Assembly: GCF_002746455.1 (NCBI RefSeq)
Contig: NZ_NWUW01000002.1
Location: forward strand, 248,001 to 312,000
Direction: 5' to 3'
From: Bacillus fungorum
GTDB lineage: Bacteria > Bacillota > Bacilli > Bacillales > Bacillaceae_G
Length of the DNA: 64,000 nucleotides
The notes beneath the pieces are model-generated. The model worked only from the letters and a program-made list of their open reading frames with translations. It was not told where the DNA came from and searched no databases. Positions 39,053 through 46,166 of this stretch are shown here, one piece after another. Every line of letters begins with the position of its first letter. The first letter of the stretch is position 1. The position numbers and the translations under genes are program-made.

Positions 39053-39493
39053 ATGAAAACGTATGAATTGTATTTAATTCAAGAGGATATTGCGAAAGCT
39101 TACTTTGGTCGTGAATATTTGTTTTTTGATTTATTTGCTCGATTTTCAGAATCTGGGTCCCTTTCGGAGAAAAAAGTGTTATATAAACAGATGATGTATA
39201 TAACGATGCCATTACAAGTAATGAAAATTCACCATAAATTAGAACAAGCTTTGCGCGTTCTTGGTAAATATGATCGAACACATCATACACATACACTTTA
39301 TACTGGAGCGGAATATGGCGAAATAATGGTGAAACCACACTATATTCTCATGAATACCTCTGGAAATGTCTCTATGGAAACGACTTTCTTTGAGGTGTTG
39401 AGAAAGTGTGAATTAACATTCTTAGCTATGGATTATGAAAATACAAAGTACGGATGGCTGAATCCTCTAAAACAAGTACGAACATATGTGTAA
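39053..39493 (+). CDS. sirA: sporulation inhibitor of replication SirA
   Basis: A 146-residue protein located between tkt and yneF, exactly where B. subtilis has sirA (yneE). Its opening TYELYLIQEDIAKAYFGREYLFFDLF and the C-terminal YILMNTSGNVSMETTFFEVL fit the family, and length is nearly the same. SirA binds DnaA domain I and blocks new rounds of replication at sporulation onset. GGGAGG precedes ATG 39053. Confidence 0.85.
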   Translation: MKTYELYLIQEDIAKAYFGREYLFFDLFARFSESGSLSEKKVLYKQMMYITMPLQVMKIHHKLEQALRVLGKYDRTHHTHTLYTGAEYGEIMVKPHYILMNTSGNVSMETTFFEVLRKCELTFLAMDYENTKYGWLNPLKQVRTYV

Positions 39494-39571
39494 AAAATGT
39501 CGAATTGTATCTTGTCTTATTGAAAAGGTTTTAGTACACTGTAAGGTAGACAACATGAAGGAGGAAAATAT

Positions 39572-39793
39572 ATGCCAATTTGGTTAGGTATTCTAGTGGG
39601 CGTAGTAGCACTAGTAGCAGGCGTGGCGTTAGGATTTTTCATTGCCCGCAAATACATGATGAATTACTTACAAAAAAATCCACCAATTAACGAACAAATG
39701 TTAAAAATGATGATGATGCAAATGGGACAAAAACCTTCCCAAAAGAAAATCAATCAAATGATGAGCGCGATGAACAAGCAACAAATGAAATAA
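39572..39793 (+). CDS. yneF: UPF0154 membrane protein YneF
   Basis: A 73-residue protein: one N-terminal membrane segment (residues 4-25) and a charged cytoplasmic tail, [36 protein letters not shown] in pattern. AAGGAGG precedes ATG 39572. The last 27 codons lie in an 84-bp sequence that is repeated at 56782-56865. A 17-kb element has inserted here, so the coding end now comes from the element's copy and the native terminator has been moved to 56867. Confidence 0.92.
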
Positions 39794-39797
39794 GCGC
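39714..39797 (+). repeat. attL, 84-bp direct repeat
   Basis: Identical over all 84 bases to 56782-56865; bases flanking the match differ (A/T at the left, A/T at the right). It covers the last 80 bases of yneF and four bases beyond the stop. Confidence 0.95.
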
Positions 39798-39930
39798 ATG
39801 GCTAATCCTTAGAGCCACAAGCGTTTCATCGCTCTGATATAAGCATTAATTTCGTGTGAATGAATAAACTCAATGTATTGATTGGTTTATCTTTCTCTGA
39901 AATTTTTACGAAATTTGCTTTATTTTTCTT

Positions 39931-39981
39931 AAAAACCACTTTTTCTGTTGGAATATCAACCAATGGGAAAGGTGGTTTTTT
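39931..39981 (+). promoter_or_regulatory. hairpin containing the integrase ribosome binding site
   Basis: AAAAACCACTTTT (39931-39943) pairs, with one G-U pair, with AAAGGTGGTTTTT (39968-39980); an inner GTTG/CAAC stem lies between them. The right arm holds the integrase ribosome binding site AAGGTGG and then seven T. The element could end read-through from yneF and also hide the integrase translation start. Confidence 0.6.
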
Positions 39982-39984
39982 TGT

Positions 39985-40899
39985 TTGGAATTAGAAGATG
40001 TAATTGAAGAGTATTTGTATCACTGTCTGGCAAAAGGGTTCACTTCAAAAACAATGAAGAATAAACGCCAAGAAATGAAGCAATTAAAAAGGTTTCTAAT
40101 GGATGAGAAGGGGATAAGCGAGTTAGAAGCCGTCAATACACTACATTTAAAGCAATACGTTAGAACGAAATATAAAGACGGTTTACAGCCACAATCAATA
40201 GTGTCTATGTTTAAAATGGTTCGTGCTTTCTTTAGTTGGTGTCAGAAAGAGGAATACCTTAAAGAAAATATTGCAAAAAAGGTGGAATTGCCGAAAGTTC
40301 CTAAAAATTTACTAAAGGGATTTACCATTCAAGAGGTATCTGCAATGATAGACGCATTTAGTTATAAAAACTACATTGAAGCAAGAAATAAGGCAATAGT
40401 AGCCATGTTAAGCGATTGTGGGTTGCGAGCGATGGAGATTAGAGGGTTATTGACTCAAAACGTAAAAGAAACAACGATTTTAGTTAATGGTAAGGGGAAT
40501 AAGGAGCGTATTATGTTCATCTCTCCACCGTTAAAAAAGATTCTAATTCGATATGAGCGATTAAGAAAGCAGTATCTCAAAGATAAAATTGTTAAGACAG
40601 ATAATTATTTTTTGTCTTATACAGCCGACCCATTATCACATATGGGGATTTATAACGTAATTAAAGAAGCAGGAAAAAGAGTAGAAGTTGAAGAGGTAAG
40701 ATGTAGTCCACATACATTTCGTCATTTCTTCGCTGTTCAGTGTATTTTAAATGGAATTGATATCTTCACATTATCAAAATTACTAGGTCATTCTGATGTA
40801 TCGACCACACAGCGTTATTTACAGTCATTAGAGGATTTTGAACTTATTAAGAAGGCGATGCCATCTAGTCCATTAATGAATATTGGGAGGTCTTCATAA
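39985..40899 (+). CDS. int: tyrosine integrase
   Basis: A 304-residue site-specific recombinase. A SAM-like DNA-binding N-terminus (EEYLYHCLAKGFTSKTMKNKRQEMKQL) precedes the catalytic domain. The first catalytic Arg is in DCGLRAMEIRGLL, then comes HTFRHFFAVQCILNGIDIFTLSKLLGHSDVSTTQRYL with His, Arg, His and the Tyr nucleophile. It should join the element to the yneF end and excise it. The start is TTG 39985, nine bases after AAGGTGG. No excisionase gene is recognisable next to it. Confidence 0.92.
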   Translation: MELEDVIEEYLYHCLAKGFTSKTMKNKRQEMKQLKRFLMDEKGISELEAVNTLHLKQYVRTKYKDGLQPQSIVSMFKMVRAFFSWCQKEEYLKENIAKKVELPKVPKNLLKGFTIQEVSAMIDAFSYKNYIEARNKAIVAMLSDCGLRAMEIRGLLTQNVKETTILVNGKGNKERIMFISPPLKKILIRYERLRKQYLKDKIVKTDNYFLSYTADPLSHMGIYNVIKEAGKRVEVEEVRCSPHTFRHFFAVQCILNGIDIFTLSKLLGHSDVSTTQRYLQSLEDFELIKKAMPSSPLMNIGRSS

Positions 40900-40965
40900 T
40901 ATCTTTCTCGTCACTGACATTGAAACAGAAAGCGTCATTGTTTCAATAGTTGTTTAATTGTCAAC

Positions 40966-41002
40966 GAAAAAAGAAGTAGAGTGCTACCAACACTCTACTT
41001 CT
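40966..41002 (-). terminator. leftward intrinsic terminator
   Basis: AGAAGTAGAGTG (40972-40983) and its perfect complement (40991-41002), 12 bp, loop of seven. Only on the minus strand does a T run follow the stem (40971 down to 40967). It therefore ends a leftward transcript from the gene-free region to its right. Confidence 0.8.
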
Positions 41003-41667
41003 CACGTTAGTTTCATTCGCATTAAAACTAAATAGGAAAAATCCTACACCTTCATTTTATCGAAAAAAATTTGATGATGCAAGGGCTATTAAGTATTGTC
41101 TTTTTTATGAAGTGTACGGTAATTTTCAAACGTGGGAATGACCTAACACCACGCTAAACACTTGAACAGGTTCGCTAAGCCAATGTCATAAAATTAAGCG
41201 TATACTCTCAAAAGCGTTTCCTTGTTTACGCTGAGTATAGTCTAGGAGAGAACGTCCATAAACGGTTTGGTAAAGGTTGCTTGGTGTACTACGGTGCAGG
41301 TAGCAACGAATAAGAAAGATAATATTAGGTTACGAATAATTAAGGATATGTCAGTAGTACAATTCCTTCCCTAAATCTTTCGGCATGTTGGACAAGCATG
41401 GCATGTTAAAAGTTCGTTGTAGGTGAAAATCTAACGTTCAAACAAGGTGTTACTATGCGGAAACCTTAACCCGATATACAATGTTGGAGTGACAATGAAC
41501 GTCTGCTTTATATCGCTTTAACTTTTTCATTTTTGCGATATAAGGTAGTCATTCTCTGCCCTAGCCGTTGTCCTTTCCACTCAACCAATGTTGAAGGACG
41601 GACACCGAAAGTCAATAGAAAAATGTGTAGGTGCTCAAAAGTTAAAATCACGAAAAGATTAAAAAGT
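40966..41667 (-). ncRNA. candidate large structured non-coding RNA
   Basis: About 700 bases without a convincing ORF. Pairing arms seen: CGTGG 41131/CCACG 41149; TATACTC 41201 with GAGTATA 41233, enclosing AGCG 41213/CGCT 41229; GTTGC 41276/GCAAC 41303; GTACTAC 41286 with GTAGTAC 41354, which would cross the previous stem as a pseudoknot; TTATATCGC 41508/GCGATATAA 41535; GTCCTT 41570/AAGGAC 41594, with inner CAAC/GTTG. The minus strand has TATAAT at 41678-41673 and a perfect terminator at the other end, so leftward transcription is favoured. Large ornate RNAs such as GOLLD and ROOL occur in phage-like elements; whether this belongs to them cannot be decided by eye. Confidence 0.5.
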
Positions 41668-41689
41668 CAAGAATTATATAACACATTTT

Positions 41690-41718
41690 TTGACAAGTGT
41701 AACAAAAAATGTTATACT
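41690..41718 (+). promoter_or_regulatory. sigma-A promoter with overlapping palindromic operator 1
   Basis: TTGACA (41690-41695), 17-base spacer and TATACT (41713-41718). TAACAAAAAATGTTA (41700-41714) is a perfect 5-5-5 palindrome, extended to 41697-41717 with one mismatch. The 22 bases 41697-41718 recur exactly at 44801-44822. On the other side lies the putative leftward RNA promoter, so one repressor could control both. Confidence 0.8.
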
Positions 41719-41768
41719 TTAGTTAAGGGTTTGGGAGAACCTATGTATAGATATAAGGGGAATGAAGT

Positions 41769-42758
41769 ATGAGAGAATTAATTAAAAAGTATCAAGAAAC
41801 TGGACAAGATAGAGAAATTTTACAAGTGTTATTGGATTATGTGGATGAAGATTTAACAACATTGAAATACAATGATAATGCACCAGAAGTAAAAGATGGT
41901 TTAAAATATGTGGCTTATCGTATTAGAGCATTTATGATGAAAAGTTGTTTTGCCAGAAGAAATGCTAGGAATTTAACTGAAAGAAGTAATCAAGTAGATG
42001 ATTTTGAAGGGTTACATGAATTTCTAGATTACTTATATGAGGTAGATTGGATTAAGTTAGATTGGAGAGCGTTGCGTAATTATGATTTTTCTTCAATTTA
42101 CGTTAATGAAAGCGAAGTAAGAGATTGTTTAGGTGCTACACAATATGATTTCTTTAACCTTTTAAAGAAATTTGAAGGATTGGGGCAAAGTAGCGATGAG
42201 TTTAAAATAGATTTTAAACAAACTAAAGATAATTTATTACCATTGTTTGAAGAAGCATTTCTTTACGCAATTAAGAAAGTGGATTGTGAGAGGGAAACAA
42301 AAGAAATGGTTAAATATATAAACAAAGCAATGTTAACGAAATTCATTGAATTACAAATGAAGAGAGATAATGTTAAGCGTATCCGTAAAGGAAATAAATC
42401 TACATATGTAAAAGCAGAAACAAATGCAGAAGAAACAGATATTTGGATGATGATGTTTGGTAAGACATTGAAGCACATTGGAGGATTAGAAGCATTTAGT
42501 TTATGGCTTACTCCAAACCAAACTAAATTTGTGCAAGACGTTTACAATATCATTGAAAAAGATTTAAAAGAAAATAACACAGGTGCTTTCAGATGGAAAG
42601 AAGACGGTACACCTGTTTTGAAGAAACGTCATTTAGCAAAGCAAATGGAAGTCATGACAAATCAAAAAATAACTGAGACAAACTTCAAACAAACTCTTAA
42701 ACGTTGTGAAAAGAAAATCTTTGATAACTGGAAAGAAGTAATTTCAAATAGATTCTAA
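41769..42758 (+). CDS. element protein of unknown function, possibly DNA-binding
   Basis: A 329-residue soluble protein that I do not recognise with certainty. The last 90 residues (LTPNQTKFVQDVYNIIEKDL ... RHLAKQMEVMTNQKITETNFKQTLKRCEKKI) have the length and spacing of a sigma-region-4-like helix-turn-helix. The region around residues 45-75 is rich in Arg and Asn. It could be a transcription activator for the capsid genes that follow. It is expressed from the operator-controlled promoter just upstream and begins at ATG 41769 after AAGGGGAATG. A terminator follows. Confidence 0.6.
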   Translation: MRELIKKYQETGQDREILQVLLDYVDEDLTTLKYNDNAPEVKDGLKYVAYRIRAFMMKSCFARRNARNLTERSNQVDDFEGLHEFLDYLYEVDWIKLDWRALRNYDFSSIYVNESEVRDCLGATQYDFFNLLKKFEGLGQSSDEFKIDFKQTKDNLLPLFEEAFLYAIKKVDCERETKEMVKYINKAMLTKFIELQMKRDNVKRIRKGNKSTYVKAETNAEETDIWMMMFGKTLKHIGGLEAFSLWLTPNQTKFVQDVYNIIEKDLKENNTGAFRWKEDGTPVLKKRHLAKQMEVMTNQKITETNFKQTLKRCEKKIFDNWKEVISNRF

Positions 42759-42760
42759 AC

Positions 42761-42790
42761 CACTCATTTTAACTGTATGAGTGTTTTTTT
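42761..42790 (+). terminator. terminator after the 41769 gene
   Basis: CACTCAT (42761-42767) and ATGAGTG (42777-42783) followed by seven T. Confidence 0.85.
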
Positions 42791-43006
42791 ATCTCTTCTA
42801 ATAAAAAGTCACCTCAAACACTAAAAAATCCACCTAATAACTTTAACGATTTCATATAACAAATTAAAACGTTACACTTTTCCATATATTTATTTTATGT
42901 ATGAAGGCGCTAATTTAATAATATTTTTTGCTTTCGAATTGAAAATTTTAATTATGCAACCCCTTTGCATAATCAATTCCCCTTAAAGGGATTACCTTGA
43001 AATTAG

Positions 43007-43104
43007 TTACAACGGACTGCTAACCGTTGTAACCTGCTAGGATTTTATCTTAGTGATAGCCAACTGGTGGAAACGGTACGACTGTACTGTTTCCTATTTT
43101 TATT
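43007..43104 (+). promoter_or_regulatory. structured leader upstream of the scaffold-capsid genes
   Basis: Two hairpins. TTACAACGG (43007-43015) pairs with CCGTTGTAA (43024-43032). GGAAACGGTAC (43069-43079) pairs with GTACTGTTTCC (43084-43094) through one G-U pair and a GACT loop, then TATTTTTATTG. The second could be a terminator or attenuator before the scaffold gene. The rest of the 372-bp gap (42791-43006) is AT-rich; I see no gene in it. Confidence 0.55.
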
Positions 43105-43130
43105 GAATTAAAAGGAAGTGTTAAATAAAA

Positions 43131-43586
43131 ATGGACGAAATCTATAATCAAGAACAGGTACAAGATGTTGAGGAAATTGAATTTAAAGACACTCAACAAA
43201 ATGAAGAAATAGTTGAAGAAAAAACTTATTCACAAGAAGAAGTAGATTTACTATATAACCAGATTGAAGAGTTGTCACAATACAAACCAAAGGAACTAAC
43301 AGAAGATGAAACTAAAATTCAACAAAAGTTAGAATCTATTTGGAAGAGAGAGGTTGCACAAACCTTAAAAGAAGAAGGCATTGAAGTTTTCGCTGACTTC
43401 ATTAACGTTTCTGTCGATGATACAGAAGCATTAAATAATCAAATTACAAGATTAAAGGAAATCATTGGTCAACTAGAGTTGGCGAATGGATATAAACCGA
43501 CCAATCATAAACAGGTGGATGGTTATAGCATTGCTAAGAAAAACAAAGACACTAAATCTATGATTAGTCAAAAATTAAATTTTTAA
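43131..43586 (+). CDS. scaffold-like phage head protein
   Basis: A 151-residue acidic, helix-rich protein directly upstream of the capsid gene. The first 60 residues are strongly acidic (QEQVQDVEEIEFKDTQQNEEIVEE), the middle is coiled-coil-like, and the C-terminus is basic (IAKKNKDTKSMISQKLNF). This charge pattern and location fit phage scaffolding proteins, which direct procapsid assembly and then leave. No sequence motif proves it. AAAAGGAAG lies upstream of ATG 43131. Confidence 0.6.
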   Translation: MDEIYNQEQVQDVEEIEFKDTQQNEEIVEEKTYSQEEVDLLYNQIEELSQYKPKELTEDETKIQQKLESIWKREVAQTLKEEGIEVFADFINVSVDDTEALNNQITRLKEIIGQLELANGYKPTNHKQVDGYSIAKKNKDTKSMISQKLNF

Positions 43587-43607
43587 TATAAGAAAGAGGA
43601 AAAAAGA

Positions 43608-44489
43608 ATGTTAGATTCTAAAAAATTAACTACACAGGAAAATATTCATCTTACCGATGAAATCGCTTTAGTATCACCTATCGCTACTCCTTTCATGGCT
43701 TTACTTTTAAGCAAAGGGTTATATGTTGACTCGAAAGGTAAATTTCACACATGGAGAGAAAAAACTCTTGATGGTACTGCTGACATTTCAGTTGATGAAG
43801 GCATTGACGCAACTCAATTCGTACAATCTGGACGTGCAGAACTAAATAACGTTATGGAAATCTTCTACAAAGCAACTTCTGTATCTGGTACAGCACAGGC
43901 AACAGGTGCTGTTGGCGACTTATTCGCACAAGAAATCAATGACCGCTTAATTGAACTTGCTATTGGTATGGAGAAAAAACTAATTAATGGTGTTAAGAAC
44001 GATGGTGCTAGCGGTAAACGTCAAATGGATGGTATTTTAAAATTTGTTGACGCAGATAACGTTGTAAACGGTGCTACTAAAGATGTATTAACTGAGAAAG
44101 AAATTAAGGAACTTGTTAAGAAATTATGGACAGCAGGAAATGAAAATGGTGAATTTTATGCATTAGTTGGTGCTGACTTAAAAGACCAAATTGACGAACT
44201 ATACAAAGACCGTTATTCTTACCAACATGTGACTACTGACTTCGGTATTGTTGTAAATTCTGTAGAAACTTCTTACGGAAAAGTTAACTTTATCCTAGAC
44301 CGTTATATGCCAGCAGATAAAATTGTTGCATTTGATGTAAATGCTCTTAAAGTTGCTTTCTTACGTCAACCACAATTTGAACAACTAGGTAAAACTGGTG
44401 ACAATGTTAAAGGTCAGGTAGTGGCAGAATGCTCACTTGAGGTTGGAAGTAAAAAAGCAGTCGCAGTTTATAACCTTAAACAAGCGTAA
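43608..44489 (+). CDS. major capsid protein, DUF5309/SU10-like
   Basis: A 293-residue protein. DEIALVSPIATPFMALLLSKG near the start and EIFYKATSVSGTAQATGAVGDLFAQEINDRLIELAIGMEKKLINGVK in the middle are the pattern of the DUF5309 (HK97-fold) major capsid family. The C-terminal VAFLRQPQFEQLGKTGDNVKGQVVAECSLEVGSKKA is the usual final part. It should form the shell of a small procapsid. AAGAAAGAGG precedes ATG 43608; a hairpin with weak T tail follows at 44508-44540. Confidence 0.78.
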   Translation: MLDSKKLTTQENIHLTDEIALVSPIATPFMALLLSKGLYVDSKGKFHTWREKTLDGTADISVDEGIDATQFVQSGRAELNNVMEIFYKATSVSGTAQATGAVGDLFAQEINDRLIELAIGMEKKLINGVKNDGASGKRQMDGILKFVDADNVVNGATKDVLTEKEIKELVKKLWTAGNENGEFYALVGADLKDQIDELYKDRYSYQHVTTDFGIVVNSVETSYGKVNFILDRYMPADKIVAFDVNALKVAFLRQPQFEQLGKTGDNVKGQVVAECSLEVGSKKAVAVYNLKQA

Positions 44490-44580
44490 TAATGTAACAA
44501 ACAATGAATAGGTAGAGGGGTTAACCCTCTCCTATATTATTTTGATAATCGTTTAAAATTTTAAATAGGAGGTAATCAAA

Positions 44581-44754
44581 GTGAACATTAAGGATGAATA
44601 TGTGTTAAAGCGCAGAAAAAAGAAAATTCGTTTGCGACAATTAGCCGAACATATTGGATGTTCACAATCATTAATCAGTCAATATGAGACAGGTAATTGT
44701 GAAATGGATAGAGTTAAAATTGATAAGTACAAAGAATTTATAGATAACTTTTAA
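44581..44754 (+). CDS. 57-residue XRE-family HTH regulator
   Basis: A short ORF starting with GTG 44581, eight bases after AGGAGG. It is nearly nothing but a Cro/C1-type helix-turn-helix: RRKKKIRLRQLAEHIGCSQSLISQYETGN, with a basic first helix. Its size suits a Cro-like or anti-repressor dimer. The second copy of the 22-bp palindromic operator lies 47 bases downstream, and the first is 2.9 kb upstream, so it is the best candidate to bind them. Confidence 0.8.
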   Translation: MNIKDEYVLKRRKKKIRLRQLAEHIGCSQSLISQYETGNCEMDRVKIDKYKEFIDNF

Positions 44755-44793
44755 AAAAACACTTGACAATTCAGTTTTATGTAATACATAAAT

Positions 44794-44822
44794 TTGAAAT
44801 GTGTAACAAAAAATGTTATACT
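44794..44822 (+). promoter_or_regulatory. sigma-A promoter with overlapping palindromic operator 2
   Basis: TTGAAA (44794-44799), a 17-base spacer and TATACT (44817-44822), overlapped by the same 22 bases found at 41697-41718. A second -35-like TTGACA is at 44763. It drives the 45071-53877 module. Confidence 0.8.
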
Positions 44823-44906
44823 ATATACAGGATGAGGAATCATCCAAATAAATTAAAAAAGATAAGTTAAAGGAGTGAAATATGTGGAAGTAGTAGAAAC
44901 TTAACT

Positions 44907-45071
44907 CTTTTACTCAATCAGCACGTGAGTAAAAGGGAATAAGGGAATAATACATAACATTTATAAAATTTAATAATAAAATAAAAAGATAAAAATATGG
45001 TTTTATCAAACGTTGAAAACATAAATTAGTGCAAAAGTTTTAAGAGTGAAAGTTACACTTTCGCTAATTTA
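44907..45071 (+). promoter_or_regulatory. structured leader with occluded start codon
   Basis: A 240-base leader without ORF. CTTTTACTCA (44907-44916) pairs with TGAGTAAAAG (44926-44935). TAAATTAG (45022-45029) pairs with CTAATTTA (45064-45071), so the stem ends on the first base of the next gene's ATG, which has no ribosome binding site. Confidence 0.5.
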
Positions 45072-45895
45072 TGAAGCAAGGTTTTAAAAATAAATTTCCT
45101 CAATGGGTATTTGAGGAAGCAGATTTTACAGTATGTATGAGCGATGATATTGATAGTTTAGTTGGTGCAACAATCCTCAAACAAGTTAAAGATTGGGAAG
45201 TGGAACATTTCTACGATTTCAACAATCTTTACTCCACAAATAAAAAAGACAAACGCAAAGCAGTCGGTGTTGATATTGCCCTTGTAAATGGCATGACATA
45301 CGACAATCACGTAACAATGCTCTCCAACAAAAGTAAACCAAACATAATGAGTGCAAATCCAAACATAATTGAAAGAGTTTCAAGAGATAACTACACAGAC
45401 AAATATGCAATGAGTACAGCATTGCTACTATACGCATTATATGATATTCCATTGCCTTCAACAGAAGATGGAAAACTAATGCTCATGGCAATTGATTCTA
45501 GTTACTTAGGATACTACGATTACAAAGGTAGATTTAGAGAAACCCAATGCAATTGGCTAGAAAAAATGGGCATGGAAGAAATAATTCGTCTTCAAGAAAG
45601 ACATACATTAATGGACTTTGAAGAAGTACAAAGAAGATATAATTCTTCTAAAAAAATACTCTTAAATGACAGCGGTTTCTGGGAAACGAAAATGGATTTA
45701 GAGGGTATTAGTAAATTGTTGGAATTGGATATTATCCTTCCAAATAAACAATTCGAAATTAGAAAAGAATTTACTCGTAATATATACGATTTAAAAAATG
45801 GATGTACATATGATAACCAACTTGTTAATTCTCATTACAATCCATTTTCGTATGCTCTTACGAGTAAGAAGAAGTTAAATATGACGTTGATGTAA
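45071..45895 (+). CDS. element protein of unknown function, weakly DHH-like
   Basis: A 274-residue soluble protein, unrecognised. TVCMSDDIDSLVGATILKQVKDW near residue 20 resembles the first aspartate motif of DHH/RecJ-type phosphoesterases, and VGVDIALVNGMTYDNH could give the second metal site, but no DHH triplet is present. It is the first gene of the long operon. The start is uncertain: ATG 45071 lies at the end of a stem and has no ribosome binding site, but a stop codon two codons earlier excludes longer versions. Confidence 0.55.
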   Translation: MKQGFKNKFPQWVFEEADFTVCMSDDIDSLVGATILKQVKDWEVEHFYDFNNLYSTNKKDKRKAVGVDIALVNGMTYDNHVTMLSNKSKPNIMSANPNIIERVSRDNYTDKYAMSTALLLYALYDIPLPSTEDGKLMLMAIDSSYLGYYDYKGRFRETQCNWLEKMGMEEIIRLQERHTLMDFEEVQRRYNSSKKILLNDSGFWETKMDLEGISKLLELDIILPNKQFEIRKEFTRNIYDLKNGCTYDNQLVNSHYNPFSYALTSKKKLNMTLM

Positions 45896-45925
45896 TCAAC
45901 GGCTAAATCCAAGAGAGGAAGATAT

Positions 45926-46129
45926 ATGGACATGAATAAATATTTTTTCTGTTACAGCACGAATTTACACGACTTTTTAAGGTTTGAGAAGGAATTAAGA
46001 TTTATTTGTACAGCAATTCATGATAAGACAAATAAGCGTTTTTGGTTGTTTGAAAGAACAGAAGAATTGGTAACAGCGTTAGTAGAATATCGTATCAATG
46101 GAGAAGAAAACAAATACATAAAAGGGTAA
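45926..46129 (+). CDS. small phage protein, DUF5659-like
   Basis: A 67-residue protein with KYFFCYSTNLHDFLRF, FICTAIHDKTNKRFWLFERTEEL and ALVEYRIN, the DUF5659-type pattern found in many Bacillota phages. Function unknown. GAGAGGAAG precedes ATG 45926. It sits between the DHH-like protein and the replication initiator-like protein. Confidence 0.7.
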   Translation: MDMNKYFFCYSTNLHDFLRFEKELRFICTAIHDKTNKRFWLFERTEELVTALVEYRINGEENKYIKG

Positions 46130-46166
46130 TACTATATCAATTATTTTAAATTAAGGGGAAATTTAA

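Noticed and set aside
40960-41700. Group I or group II intron
   Set aside because: No domain V-like GAGC...GAAA stem, no intron-encoded reverse transcriptase or homing endonuclease, and no split gene around it.
41533-41772. 79-codon plus-strand ORF before the 41769 gene
   Set aside because: It overlaps the hairpins of the candidate RNA and runs straight through the TTGACA/TATACT promoter and operator, has no ribosome binding site, and its Cys/Arg/Lys-rich translation resembles nothing.
43007-43032. tRNA-Ser-like anticodon arm (loop ACTGCTAA)
   Set aside because: No acceptor stem, D arm or T-loop consensus (GGTTCAAATCC) is found within 90 bases; it is only a 9-bp hairpin.
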